Part shown: piece by piece, positions 1-8,166 of the stretch | How positions within the stretch are numbered: position 1 is the stretch's first letter | How the letters are laid out: each line of letters starts with the position of its first letter | Assembly (NCBI RefSeq): GCF_051251695.1 | Contig: NZ_JBPOEU010000020.1 | Span: forward strand, 3,533 to 67,532 | DNA from: Maritalea sp051251695 | GTDB taxonomy: Bacteria > Pseudomonadota > Alphaproteobacteria > Rhizobiales > Devosiaceae | Direction of reading: 5' to 3' | DNA length: 64,000 nt | The notes under the pieces: model-generated | Seen by the model: only the letters and a program-made list of their open reading frames with translations | Told to the model about the DNA's origin: nothing | Databases searched by the model: none | Translations under genes and position numbers: made by a program

Positions 1-435
1 CTTCTGGGCACCTCAAATCAACAAAACATGTTAGAGCAGTTTGGCGGAGCTTATTTGGCAAAAAAGACTTATGTATGCAGCGGACGAAGTAAGAATTCTT
101 TTAGAGCCAATCAAATAGTGTTCTTTTATGAGTCGGGTAGAAATAATGGCAGGCAGGCGATTGTTGCAATCGCCCGAGTTGACGATGTTTTGCATTCAAA
201 GAAAGACGAGGTGGGGGCTGCTGAAATGAGACATACAGTCGTTGAAAGCGTCGATCAATTTGCCGCCGGAAGCGACGTCACGCTCTTTTCGTTTAGTTCA
301 TTGTTACGGTTTCCACGACCAGTTTTGTATTCAGAGCTCAAGAAAATACAGGCAACTGGGAATTCCAATCTACAAAGCGCCACAGTAGTCACACCAAAGA
401 ACACGCAAAAGATACTTGAATTGGGATGGTTGTAA
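1..435 (+). CDS. C-terminal part of an unrecognised protein, open at the window edge
   Basis: The reading frame is open from the first base, so the gene most likely begins before the window. The ATG at 28 has no clear ribosome site and may be internal. The visible 135-145 residues contain a beta-rich stretch with 'FFYESGRNNGRQAIVAIARVDDV', which has the character of a small PUA/ASCH/EVE-like fold, but I do not recognise the family with certainty. The next gene starts 3 bases after the stop and encodes an ASCH protein, so the two are probably co-transcribed and may act together. Both lie outside the tRNA-bounded element, on the side of the displaced tRNA half. Confidence 0.55.
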   Translation, partial: LLGTSNQQNMLEQFGGAYLAKKTYVCSGRSKNSFRANQIVFFYESGRNNGRQAIVAIARVDDVLHSKKDEVGAAEMRHTVVESVDQFAAGSDVTLFSFSSLLRFPRPVLYSELKKIQATGNSNLQSATVVTPKNTQKILELGWL

Positions 436-438
436 AAG

Positions 439-891
439 ATGAATGAGAACGCACTTATTTCAATCCAATCAATATACGCAAGTAGCATTGCGGAGGGCCG
501 TAAGACAGTAGAGCTGCGCCGTCGCTTCTTATCCATGCCGGTTGGTTCAAAATTATGGATCTATTCCACGCTACCCGTAGGTGCGCTTATAGCCACTGCT
601 AGGGTCTCTGATATTGACTGTGATTTACCCTCAACCCTATGGAGCAAATACAGCGGCGACGCTGCTGTATCCCATGAAAAGTTCTTTGAGTATTTTTCTG
701 GGAGTTCAAAAGGCTACGCGATTAAACTCAAAGATGTCACGCCAATAGATCCCATACCACTATCACAAATCAGAGCAATAAGGGGCTTTGACCACATTCC
801 TCAGGTCGCTGCCAAAATCTCAATTAAAGAAGCGCTGCAATTCCAACTGCTCTCTGGCATTCCAAAGCAAAGAGTACACGTGGAGGCCTAA
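439..891 (+). CDS. ASCH-domain protein
   Basis: A 150-residue protein. The N-terminus runs 'ALISIQSIYASSIAEGRKTVELRRR', which matches the opening strand-helix and the K-T-V-E-x-R-R signature of ASCH domains, a PUA-like RNA/nucleotide-binding fold. The rest continues as strands ('GSKLWIYSTLPVGALIATARVSDI'). Some ASCH proteins bind RNA or hydrolyse modified nucleosides; the specific role here is not known. It starts 3 bases after the preceding stop and is probably the second gene of a pair. Confidence 0.7.
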   Translation: MNENALISIQSIYASSIAEGRKTVELRRRFLSMPVGSKLWIYSTLPVGALIATARVSDIDCDLPSTLWSKYSGDAAVSHEKFFEYFSGSSKGYAIKLKDVTPIDPIPLSQIRAIRGFDHIPQVAAKISIKEALQFQLLSGIPKQRVHVEA

Positions 892-975
892 CGGCCACAA
901 TTAAGCGTTAGAAACTTTGTTTTGGTTTCCAGAAGGCAGTGCAAAAGTTTCCAGAAGATCGCGCGCCGCCACAAA

Positions 976-1069
976 TACGCAAAGACCTTCTCGCACCTAA
1001 CAACCTGCAATTTATAAGAAATTTTGGTAGCGGGAGAGGGACTTGAACCCCCGACACGCGGATTATGAT
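976..1069. repeat. Left attachment site: displaced 3' half of tRNA-Met plus its 3' flank
   Basis: Positions 1025-1069 are identical to 16051-16095, the 3' half of tRNA-Met(CAU) including the encoded CCA, read on the minus strand. Similarity continues outward with a few differences over 976-1024 versus about 16001-16050, through the shared string cgcacctaacaacctgcaat. The match stops exactly at the anticodon ('gattatgat'), after which 1070 onward is unrelated. The simplest reading is that this is the original chromosomal 3' half, displaced when the element inserted at the anticodon and supplied its own replacement half. Confidence 0.85.
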
Positions 1070-1350
1070 GCGGGCTAGGATGTGGAGCAGATAGCCCCTC
1101 ACCTACTCAATTCGCTGCATCAACCGATTGAAGCTATTTAGGAATAGCAGCTCATTCAATTTCAAACCTCGACAATCCACTTCATTCAAGATCAGCGCTT
1201 ACGCATCCCAATTTAGACCCAGCAGTCGCAAACGGCTTGTCGAATGCAGCCTTAGGCAAAGATTGCCAAAATACAGAAGACATGCAACACTCCATTAACT
1301 TTTGGTTAAACTGACTTTGTTTTTGCTTAAATTTTTTGCTGTGGTTTATA
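1070..1350. other. Intergenic stretch at the inner left end of the element
   Basis: About 280 bases between the displaced tRNA half and the first element gene. I see no convincing coding frame. The minus-strand frames here cross the tRNA remnant or lack ribosome sites. The last 60 bases are AT-rich and probably hold the promoter of the lipoprotein gene. Confidence 0.5.
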
Positions 1351-1782
1351 ATGTTTGCACGCACTCTAATTTTTATTTTGTTGCCTTTGACTTTGTACGG
1401 TTGCTCAGCCTTTGCGCCGAGGTATCTCCAAGAGGCAGACTCTAAATCAACATCTGGATATGAAGAACTCGCTGTTTTGCTTTCAAAAGCAGAACTCGGT
1501 GCGTTTAAGGAAACCAGTTCCTACAATGACCAGATTGATGGCTATTCCAGCATAATCGGTAAGTTCACAGTTGCCAAATTAGCCCATACAAATGCCGAAA
1601 CAGCAAGTCAGACTTCGGGAGCGCAAGCTTCTCTCAACACGATAATTGAGAACTGCATTTCGCTAATCAAACTATTAGCAAAAGAACACAAACTGGATGG
1701 CATTGTGCCAAACTCAGGAACAACACAGACTGTGCAAGTCGGCTGCGACATTGCATTGCACGCAATCCGGGCAACCAAATGA
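1351..1782 (+). CDS. Small predicted lipoprotein, unknown function
   Basis: With the ATG at 1351 the product is 143 residues and opens with a short basic-hydrophobic signal peptide ending in the lipobox L-Y-G-C, lipidated Cys about residue 18. The in-frame TTG at 1336 would only lengthen the signal. The mature part is mainly helical and contains an 'AKEHKLDGIVPNSG' segment; no known family is recognised. It is followed closely by a small membrane-associated protein and a cell-wall hydrolase, which suggests an envelope-directed cassette. Confidence 0.65.
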   Translation: MFARTLIFILLPLTLYGCSAFAPRYLQEADSKSTSGYEELAVLLSKAELGAFKETSSYNDQIDGYSSIIGKFTVAKLAHTNAETASQTSGAQASLNTIIENCISLIKLLAKEHKLDGIVPNSGTTQTVQVGCDIALHAIRATK

Positions 1783-1801
1783 TACTCTAGCGGAGGACAC
1801 A

Positions 1802-2173
1802 ATGGTCGATCTGAAAAATTTCAAACCTAACAACATAAATGAACTGGTTAATGTACTCACCAGCGAGCTTTCTGCACTTGGCAAAAAGTGGTGGGAGACC
1901 AATTCAAATTTAGTGACCGGGTATGTTAGATCGCTATCCCAAGCGGTGATTCAAACGCAGTCATCTCTGGCAAGCGGCAGTATTAAGCCCGATCAAGCGG
2001 ACCGCATTATGCATATGCAGGAACTGGCATTCTCTTCGACGCTTCACTTCACTAAATACATGACTTTCGCTCTTGCTCAAAAAGTTCTTGATACGACGTT
2101 CAAAGTAGTTGGCTGGGCGATCCTTAATCTAACTGGAGTTAACCTATTTCCACAATTGGTATCATCCGATTAG
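1802..2173 (+). CDS. Small unknown protein with a hydrophobic C-terminus
   Basis: A start at ATG 1802 is preferred because a GGAGGA ribosome site lies just before it and it follows the lipoprotein stop by 19 bases. An upstream in-frame ATG at 1697 lies inside the lipoprotein gene. The 123-residue product is largely helical, with an apolar C-terminal stretch ('VVGWAILNLTGVNLFPQLV') that could insert into or lie on a membrane. I do not recognise the family. It sits 21 bases before the hydrolase gene and is likely in the same transcript. Confidence 0.6.
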   Translation: MVDLKNFKPNNINELVNVLTSELSALGKKWWETNSNLVTGYVRSLSQAVIQTQSSLASGSIKPDQADRIMHMQELAFSSTLHFTKYMTFALAQKVLDTTFKVVGWAILNLTGVNLFPQLVSSD

Positions 2174-2194
2174 ACACATTGCGGGGGAAAACAT

Positions 2195-3124
2195 ATGCGC
2201 ATTTTAATTCGACGACGAGCAGGTTATCGAAACGTCAGAGGGGGCCATGTAATTGAGCTACAGCGCGCAATTGCTGCAATTGTGTCTCTGCCAATTAGTA
2301 TTGACGGTGTTTTTGGCAACCAAACGGAAAGCGCCCTCAAATTTTGGCAAACAACCAACGGTCTTGAACCTACAGGGATGGTAGACGAACTCACATGGAC
2401 CGCTACAACACAAAAGCAAGTTCCATCCTTGTTCAGACGTTGTCTAGCGATAACAGCCGCGTTTGAGGGCCACGGTTATACAATTGCTCGTGGCAATTGG
2501 GATAATGCATATTTAACATGGGGAGTAGTGGGCTTCACACTGAAACACGGAAATTTTGGCAAAGTAATAAGAACGGTCGAACAACGTCATCCGGGGCTAC
2601 TAGAATTTACAATTGGCGCTTCGAAATCCAGTGAACTGTTAGATATCATTGATGCAAAAGCAGTCGACAAAAAGAAGTGGGGTAACTCGCTCTCCAAACT
2701 ACCACAGAAGTATATGATCCACACAGATTGGGAAGATGCTTTTGACGAGCTGGGGAACCAATCTGAAGTTCGCGTAATACAGGATGAAGTAGCACACAAT
2801 GTCTATTGGGCAAGAGCTCAAAAGGATCTTGAAAAATATGGACGACAGACTGAATCAGACGCCGCATTGTTTTTCGACACCGCCGTTCAAAACGGTGGCA
2901 TTGACAAAAAAAAAGCCAAGCTTATGGCTGATGCTTTTTCCGCCAACCCAAATGCAAAAAACAACGAAAAGCTTAGGTTGCATGTTATCGCAGAAGCAAT
3001 CGCTTCAGGTAGCAATTCCAAATTCTATGAAGATGTATTGAGCAGAAAGGGATGCATAGCCGCTGGAAAGGGCCGTGTTCACGGAGCACGATACTTTTTG
3101 AAGGATTGGGCATTGGGGCAATAA
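2195..3124 (+). CDS. Peptidoglycan-binding / chitosanase-like hydrolase
   Basis: A 309-residue protein. Residues about 15-70 look like a PG_binding_1 repeat ('IELQRAIAAI...IDGVFGNQTESALKFWQ'). From about residue 85 to the end there is a lysozyme-superfamily domain resembling GH46 chitosanases and related wall hydrolases: an acidic 'AAFEG' motif, then 'WDNAYLTWGVVGFTLKHG'. The Glu of FEG and a downstream Asp are the expected catalytic pair; this is inferred from the family. There is no signal peptide, so export would need another route, such as lysis. It is flanked by a lipoprotein and a small membrane protein in a lysis-cassette-like arrangement, but no phage structural genes are present. Confidence 0.65.
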   Translation: MRILIRRRAGYRNVRGGHVIELQRAIAAIVSLPISIDGVFGNQTESALKFWQTTNGLEPTGMVDELTWTATTQKQVPSLFRRCLAITAAFEGHGYTIARGNWDNAYLTWGVVGFTLKHGNFGKVIRTVEQRHPGLLEFTIGASKSSELLDIIDAKAVDKKKWGNSLSKLPQKYMIHTDWEDAFDELGNQSEVRVIQDEVAHNVYWARAQKDLEKYGRQTESDAALFFDTAVQNGGIDKKKAKLMADAFSANPNAKNNEKLRLHVIAEAIASGSNSKFYEDVLSRKGCIAAGKGRVHGARYFLKDWALGQ

Positions 3125-3279
3125 GTAAATAAATCAATAAACAAACCCGCATGACAAGGATTGCTGACGTTCAGTTTTAACTTGTCGCAAATGACGAAAA
3201 AACTTCTAGTGAATTGTGTCGGTCTATCGGCGGCAAACAACGAGCTATTTCAGAAAATAGTCCTATTGAGGAAAACTAA

Positions 3280-3672
3280 ATGTCAAGAGATATTTCAGAA
3301 GCCAACAGTGACAACTCGATCGAAAGCTATCTCGACAAGCTGTTTCGGCTAATCCCTACTGAAGTTACAGCGGCTTTTTTGGCTATCAATACACTATTGG
3401 GGACCGACAATAATTCAGTGAATATTTATCTCTCGTTGTTATCAGCATTTGTTCTCGCCTGCTTGTCGCCATTGTTGTTGCAGAGGTTTGCAGGCGTGAG
3501 ATCCAAAATTCAATTAGTTTCGTCACCAATTACTTTTTTGATATGGGCTGGAAACATAGCGATTTATCGCTTTAATCCGGCGTGGTCACCGGACAAAGTG
3601 CTTCCAACCATTTTGATCCTCTGGACCGTATTGTTACTGTTTGCCACAACTTGGAGTGATGGCCGTGATTAA
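3280..3672 (+). CDS. Small membrane protein, unknown function
   Basis: 130 residues, preceded by a good GAGGAAA ribosome site. After a short polar N-terminus comes 'LFRLIPTEVTAAFLAINTLLG', a motif shared by a group of small uncharacterised bacterial membrane proteins. Three to four transmembrane helices follow at about 20-38, 47-68, 80-98 and 106-125. The C-terminus overlaps the start of the next, secreted gene by 14 bases, so the two are translationally coupled. Confidence 0.65.
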   Translation: MSRDISEANSDNSIESYLDKLFRLIPTEVTAAFLAINTLLGTDNNSVNIYLSLLSAFVLACLSPLLLQRFAGVRSKIQLVSSPITFLIWAGNIAIYRFNPAWSPDKVLPTILILWTVLLLFATTWSDGRD

Positions 3673-4537
3673 AACACTTGCAATTTCGGTGTTGCTCGCA
3701 GGTTTTGCATTTTCCCTTCCTGCAGCTGCAAACCAAGTCAATTCTGGTGAGGGCATATCAACTTTTAACGACAAAAATGAGTTTTTCTGCAGCACCCCAT
3801 TTGGGGCTATTGGAGTTCATTCAACAGACGATAAAAAAGTCTACTATGCCTCGGGCGGCAATCTCAATGTAAACTCATTTACACCAAGACTGCGCTTCTA
3901 CGTCAATACTGTCGAAGATGACGTAGCTTGCAAACAGTCATTAGCCGACAGTCGCAAACGTCCCGATCAACGTTTAGGGTTTATCTTCGCACAAGCATTC
4001 AACTATCTAGATTGTACAGCCACAGAGTTAGACTGTGGCACAGATTCTGAAAGGGAAGTCGCACAGGTTATTCTTAGAGGTGATTGGAGAAGTCCAAAAG
4101 GCATTCCTACGATAAGAAAAGTTGTGAATTTTGGGCCAAATCAATCGTCTGATTGGGTTTCCTTGCTTTCCGCACAGGGTTTTCCTTTTGAAACATTGCA
4201 TCACTACTATGAAAACTCGGTGGTGAAATCGTTAGGTTTTCGTAGCCGTTTCCATGGTGAGATTGTCGATAATGGCATTCTTGAATGGGGGCCAATCACA
4301 TCGAGCGCTGAGACATTTACAAGGTGGTGGGTACCCGCAGATTGTAAAGTAAATGAATCTACGCACTGTTCGCATACAGTGTTCCTTATGAGGGTAACAA
4401 CTAGCAACACTGAGCTTGTCTCGTCGCCTACAGATTTTACCATTTCGCCTTGGTTCACACGAAAGTTGCTCGTAACGAGTTGGTCTCCATTCAACTACGA
4501 GGACAACATTCTACGAATAAACCTGAAAAATGACTAA
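3659..4537 (+). CDS. Secreted Cys-containing protein, unknown function
   Basis: The start is placed at ATG 3659, not 3641, because it gives a standard Sec signal peptide (basic start, 'LAISVLLAGFAFSLPAAANQ' with an AxA cleavage site near residue 25). The mature part of about 268 residues is rich in beta-forming and aromatic residues. It has several cysteines, including pairs in 'YLDCTATELDCGT' and 'PADCKVNESTHCS', suggesting disulphide bonds in the periplasm or outside. No family is recognised. It overlaps the upstream membrane-protein gene by 14 bases. Confidence 0.6.
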   Translation: MAVIKTLAISVLLAGFAFSLPAAANQVNSGEGISTFNDKNEFFCSTPFGAIGVHSTDDKKVYYASGGNLNVNSFTPRLRFYVNTVEDDVACKQSLADSRKRPDQRLGFIFAQAFNYLDCTATELDCGTDSEREVAQVILRGDWRSPKGIPTIRKVVNFGPNQSSDWVSLLSAQGFPFETLHHYYENSVVKSLGFRSRFHGEIVDNGILEWGPITSSAETFTRWWVPADCKVNESTHCSHTVFLMRVTTSNTELVSSPTDFTISPWFTRKLLVTSWSPFNYEDNILRINLKND

Positions 4538-4838
4538 CGAAGGCGAATACACAAGATTATTCATCCGTAAAAGACATTTATGGATCTACTCCACTTAGTG
4601 CTTCCTATAATCTGTCCATGCCTCGCCATTGGTTTCCATGAGGTCGATGCTAAAATAATCGTTTCTGATTTTCTTCAAAATATACACCAATTCCTTTTTC
4701 ATCTGACGCCCAGCGCAACCCAACCAAGAGCGCGCCAAGGAAGGAGAAACTACCGCGATCTATCGCAGTTGCATTATTGAACCCGATTGGCCTAAACTAA
4801 CCACAAATCTGGCAATCAAATCTCGGACAGCACACATT
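4538..4838. other. Intergenic stretch, no convincing gene
   Basis: About 300 bases. The only plus-strand frame (4580-4780) has no ribosome site and a low-complexity, non-protein-like composition, so I do not call it. Just before the next gene the sequence ends in three perfect copies of ttgatagaa beginning at 4839. Confidence 0.5.
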
Positions 4839-4865
4839 TTGATAGAATTGATAGAATTGATAGAA
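4839..4865 (+). repeat. Three tandem copies of a 9-bp repeat over the start codon
   Basis: TTGATAGAA occurs three times head to tail, giving the in-frame peptide I/M-E-L-I-E-L-I-E. Each unit carries a TTG, the only candidate start codons for the HEAT-repeat gene. A change in copy number would keep the frame but shift the distance between start codon and upstream signals. Confidence 0.7.
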
Positions 4866-5735
4866 AAAGTTATTAGAAATTTGTCAATTGCAAATTGCCG
4901 AGCATTTGTTAGTGGTATTGGCTCTACTCTGTCTGTTTTTCCTTATGATGTATATTTTCTGGATAGAAAATCTAGCTACAAGTCCGACCTCCAAGAGAGA
5001 ATTTTAACCTTGGAGCAACGTTTGGCACACTCAGGTCTAATCTACGATGTTGGGAATAAGAAATCAGAAACACTCTACAGCGACACGTTATCATTTGACG
5101 TGTCGAAACGTCTTAGCTCTGCTCGTGAGTTTTCAAAACTTGGCGCTGTAGGTGCTGGCACTATATCAATAATGCTGAAAGACCACGATATATCGGTAAG
5201 AGACAGTATTCTTAGATGTTTCACGAACCCTGACGATGAGAAAATAAAGCAAATTTTAGTATTGCTTGATCATCCAGACGAAAAAGTGAGATCACAACTC
5301 TTACGAATGCTAGGTCAAATGGGCGAGGCAGCTAAAGATCCACTTCTAAAAATGACCTATGACCTTGACCATCGATTTAGATCATATGCGCTTTACGCTA
5401 TGATTGAGGCTGAAATCGAAAATTTGCAGATGTTCGATCGCGCACTCGAAATGAAAACGGACGAAAGTGAATATGTTCGAAAAAGGGTCGCCGACTTTAT
5501 CGCGATGTACGGATATCTAGATCTCGAAAAATCTCGCGGAGTAGTTGAAGACCTCCTTACCGATGACAGTTCGATGGTTGTACTAGCGTCCCTAGAAGCA
5601 CTTTCATGCTTTCAAACAAATCAACTTGAAAATTTTATCAGACTTGTAGAACTGCTTGTCTTCTCTTCATCACCGGAAATACGGAATGCAAGCATTAGTT
5701 TTTTGAATACGCTGGAGGGCAGCAAAAATGTCTAG
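4839..5735 (+). CDS. HEAT-repeat protein, unknown function
   Basis: About 298 residues. From residue 100 onward there are repeated helical pairs typical of HEAT/PBS-lyase repeats ('DHDISVRDSILRCF', 'DHPDEKVRSQLLRMLGQMG', 'DDSSMVVLASLEAL'). These usually form protein-binding scaffolds. No ATG is available near the 5' end. The only plausible starts are TTG codons, one in each of three tandem 9-bp repeats (4839, 4848, 4857), and there is no good ribosome site. The gene ends 8 bases inside the next gene, a DUF2335-type membrane protein, so the two are coupled. Confidence 0.65.
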   Translation: MIELIELIEKVIRNLSIANCRAFVSGIGSTLSVFPYDVYFLDRKSSYKSDLQERILTLEQRLAHSGLIYDVGNKKSETLYSDTLSFDVSKRLSSAREFSKLGAVGAGTISIMLKDHDISVRDSILRCFTNPDDEKIKQILVLLDHPDEKVRSQLLRMLGQMGEAAKDPLLKMTYDLDHRFRSYALYAMIEAEIENLQMFDRALEMKTDESEYVRKRVADFIAMYGYLDLEKSRGVVEDLLTDDSSMVVLASLEALSCFQTNQLENFIRLVELLVFSSSPEIRNASISFLNTLEGSKNV

Positions 5736-6120
5736 CGAAGTAAGAAACATAAATTTTCTCCCGCCCCCTGACATTGCTAGGGAATATGAGTCCATTTACC
5801 CTGGATTTCTTAAGTGGCAAATGGACATAATTGAACACGAAGCTGATCATGCTAGAAAAGCGGGCATTGCCGCTCGTGAATATGATATAGCGCGTCTAAG
5901 GATTTTCGAAAATGTTTTGAAGCGTGGGCAAATGTTCGGACTGCTAATTGGCCTGTTTGCTCTTGCTGCTGGTTCATATACCGCGATCTCCGGAGCTGAA
6001 ATTAGTGGCGGACTAATAGGCTCTGGCGGAGTAATAGGTCTGGTGGCGGTTTTCGTATTTGGCAGAAATGCCGACAAACAAAAACTCCCTGTTGAGGTAC
6101 CGCAGATGACTGACAATTGA
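5728..6120 (+). CDS. DUF2335-type small membrane protein
   Basis: 130 residues. The N-terminus 'NFLPPPDIAREYESIYPGFLKWQMDIIE' has the P-P-x-x-I-x-x-Y and P-G spacing of DUF2335 proteins, followed by an amphipathic helix and two transmembrane segments at about 72-90 and 95-112 separated by a Gly-rich turn. The biochemical role of DUF2335 is not established. Coupling to a HEAT-repeat protein inside a mobile element suggests a sensor-plus-membrane-effector arrangement, but this is inference. Confidence 0.7.
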   Translation: MSSEVRNINFLPPPDIAREYESIYPGFLKWQMDIIEHEADHARKAGIAAREYDIARLRIFENVLKRGQMFGLLIGLFALAAGSYTAISGAEISGGLIGSGGVIGLVAVFVFGRNADKQKLPVEVPQMTDN

Positions 6121-6260
6121 ACAGCAACATATTTGCAATCACTTTCATGGACTTAATCTGCGCACGAGGGGCAAGCGTGGTGCCTCGCATAGCCGCAACT
6201 AACTCATATTCAACCGGCAAGTAGCTAACGTCAAACCAACCAACTCGCCCCAAACCATAC

Positions 6261-6274
6261 CCTGACACGCGGAT
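6261..6274. repeat. Short degenerate copy of the tRNA-Met att sequence before the integrase
   Basis: CCTGACACGCGGAT matches 13 of 14 bases of the tRNA-Met segment at 1050-1063 and 16076-16089 (C to T at position 3). It lies 24 bases before the integrase start. It may be a worn third att site from a tandem insertion, an integrase arm site, or chance. Confidence 0.4.
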
Positions 6275-6297
6275 GTTTTGGTCTTAATTTGGTTGGC

Positions 6298-7491
6298 ATG
6301 AGAATGAAGCTAACCACAAAATCAATTGATGCGCTACCGACTGCTGAAAGCAAACGGTATGAAGTACGCGATAGTCACATATCCGGGTTCATGGTCAGAG
6401 TGTCTTGCGTTGGTAAGAAGGTGTTTTACCTCAATAAGCGCATTGATGGTCGATCACGTCGCATTAAGCTGGGTGAATATCCTATGATGTCGCTCGCAGA
6501 AGCACGTCAGAAGGCCCAAGGCGTATTGCGCGACATATCCCTCAGTGAGTTCGATAAGGACGGTACTGGCTCGCTTGAGCGCTCTGTGCCAACGCTTCAG
6601 GAAGTGATTGAGCAGTTCATTGAACTGTATGCCAAGCCACGCAATAAGGATTGGAAAGGCACCCAGTCAGTTCTGTGCAAGTTCAGTGTTTTGAATTCAC
6701 ACCCAATCGATCAGATCAATCGTCGTGATGTGCACGAGGTGTTGGATCGTATTGTTGCTAGTGGCACACCTACCCGTGCCAATCGCGCATTGGCTGCTAT
6801 CAAGAAGCTGATGAACTGGGCTGTTGATCGTGGCTATATCGATGTTTCACCTATCGCCAGTATGAAACCACCCACGAAGGAAGTGCCGCGCGAACGTGTA
6901 CTGAATGATGATGAGGTATGTGGTTGCTGGAATGGTGCAATTGAAGAAGGTTATCCTTTCACCCAATTTGTCCACATCCTAACGCTATTAGGTCAACGTC
7001 GAGGCGAAGTGGCTGGCATGCGTTGGTCTGAGTTAGACCTCGACAAGGGATTGTGGACCCTACCCTCGTCCCGTGCAAAAAACGGCACTGCCCATTTCGT
7101 GCCTTTACCTAAACTTGCGTTAGACATTCTGAACTCGATCCCACGTTTTATGAACAGTGATTTTGTATTCACCACAACTGGCACCTCACCCATTTCTGGC
7201 TTTGGTCGTCTAAAACGCCGCCTTGACGAACATGTTGGCCTAGATGCACCTGATTGGCGCTTTCACGATCTACGACGCACAATGGCCACAGGCATGGCAG
7301 AGTTGCGTGTTGCGCCTCATATCATTGAAGCCATTCTAAATCACAAATCGGGTATCGTCTCTGGCGTCGCAGCGGTGTATAACCGTCACCTATACTTAGA
7401 TGAAAAACTTGAAGCATTAGAATTATGGGCGAACAAAATCGAGACGATGACCAGTGCAATACCTTCCGCAAAAAAGCAATTGGCGAGCTAG
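6298..7491 (+). CDS. int: P4-type tyrosine integrase
   Basis: About 397 residues. The N-terminal domain (residues about 1-85: 'LTTKSIDALPTAESKRYEVRDSHISGFMVRV...RIKLGEYPMMSLAEAR') is the DUF4102 arm-binding domain of P4-like integrases. A SAM-like core-binding domain and a catalytic domain follow, with the Arg of 'LLGQRRGEVAGMRW', 'FHDLRRT' (H-x-x-R), a later His in 'LNHKSG' and the nucleophilic Tyr of 'AVYNRHLY'. All key residues appear present. ATG 6298 is preferred over the TTG at 6289; ATG 6304 is also possible. This family typically inserts into tRNA genes, which fits the att duplication at tRNA-Met. The gene faces into the element, and the next gene begins inside its 3' end. Confidence 0.93.
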   Translation: MRMKLTTKSIDALPTAESKRYEVRDSHISGFMVRVSCVGKKVFYLNKRIDGRSRRIKLGEYPMMSLAEARQKAQGVLRDISLSEFDKDGTGSLERSVPTLQEVIEQFIELYAKPRNKDWKGTQSVLCKFSVLNSHPIDQINRRDVHEVLDRIVASGTPTRANRALAAIKKLMNWAVDRGYIDVSPIASMKPPTKEVPRERVLNDDEVCGCWNGAIEEGYPFTQFVHILTLLGQRRGEVAGMRWSELDLDKGLWTLPSSRAKNGTAHFVPLPKLALDILNSIPRFMNSDFVFTTTGTSPISGFGRLKRRLDEHVGLDAPDWRFHDLRRTMATGMAELRVAPHIIEAILNHKSGIVSGVAAVYNRHLYLDEKLEALELWANKIETMTSAIPSAKKQLAS

Positions 7492-8036
7492 AAGGTGCGC
7501 TGCACATTGAAGTGGACAACCAACTCCAGTCCGATCTGGATGAGTTATGCTCGACATACAGACCTATCGCCAGATCAGTCCCATCCAAACTAAATGGCGC
7601 CCCTTCTACTAAGGATCTGTCAAAGCAAATCCAGTGGTTCAAAAACAATACCATCAATCCTGCTCAGACCTTGCTTAAAGCACTTACAGTGGACGCACAT
7701 GAGATGCGTACGGCCATGACACCTGAATTAGACAAATTGATCGATAGTGAGCACCTAGTTCCTGCCTTGGAAAAGCTTCTTGATCAAGCTGACGATGTAT
7801 ATGTTGAATTGGATCAGCAGCTATATCACCGCATAACGAACAAGCAGCAAATCCAGTACGAAGTCGTTTTGGCACTCTACAAAATGTTTGATTACAATCT
7901 TGGCGACGATTTTACAAAACGCGGTACAGCGACAGTTGATTTGGCACTTCACATAGCATGTGGCGAAGTCTTGAAGCACAAAGAACAAATCAACTTAATC
8001 GTGAAAGCTGTTAGATTACAGGTGTCTAAGGGCTAG
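7425..8036 (+). CDS. Unknown helical protein overlapping the integrase
   Basis: 203 residues, mostly charged and helical, with no membrane segment or recognisable motif. The ATG at 7425 lies 67 bases inside the integrase gene. That long overlap, together with the same orientation, suggests coupling, or that a later start is used. I do not recognise a family. Confidence 0.5.
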   Translation: MGEQNRDDDQCNTFRKKAIGELEGALHIEVDNQLQSDLDELCSTYRPIARSVPSKLNGAPSTKDLSKQIQWFKNNTINPAQTLLKALTVDAHEMRTAMTPELDKLIDSEHLVPALEKLLDQADDVYVELDQQLYHRITNKQQIQYEVVLALYKMFDYNLGDDFTKRGTATVDLALHIACGEVLKHKEQINLIVKAVRLQVSKG

Positions 8037-8166
8037 CTAAATTCAAGCTGAGTTAGCTTCAGGCTTTGCTCGTAATCTCCATCAACTTACGACATCCTAT
8101 GGCTGTTAACACTTAGAATACAGGAGCGCTCCTTCATTCAAATCTAACTGAATAAAGGAAAGACAA

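Noticed and set aside
908..1102. 64-codon minus-strand frame
   Set aside because: It runs across the tRNA-Met remnant, so the sequence is constrained by the tRNA and not by a protein.
4580..4780. 66-codon plus-strand frame
   Set aside because: No ribosome site, His/Arg/Pro-rich odd composition and no resemblance to any family; most likely chance in a non-coding gap.
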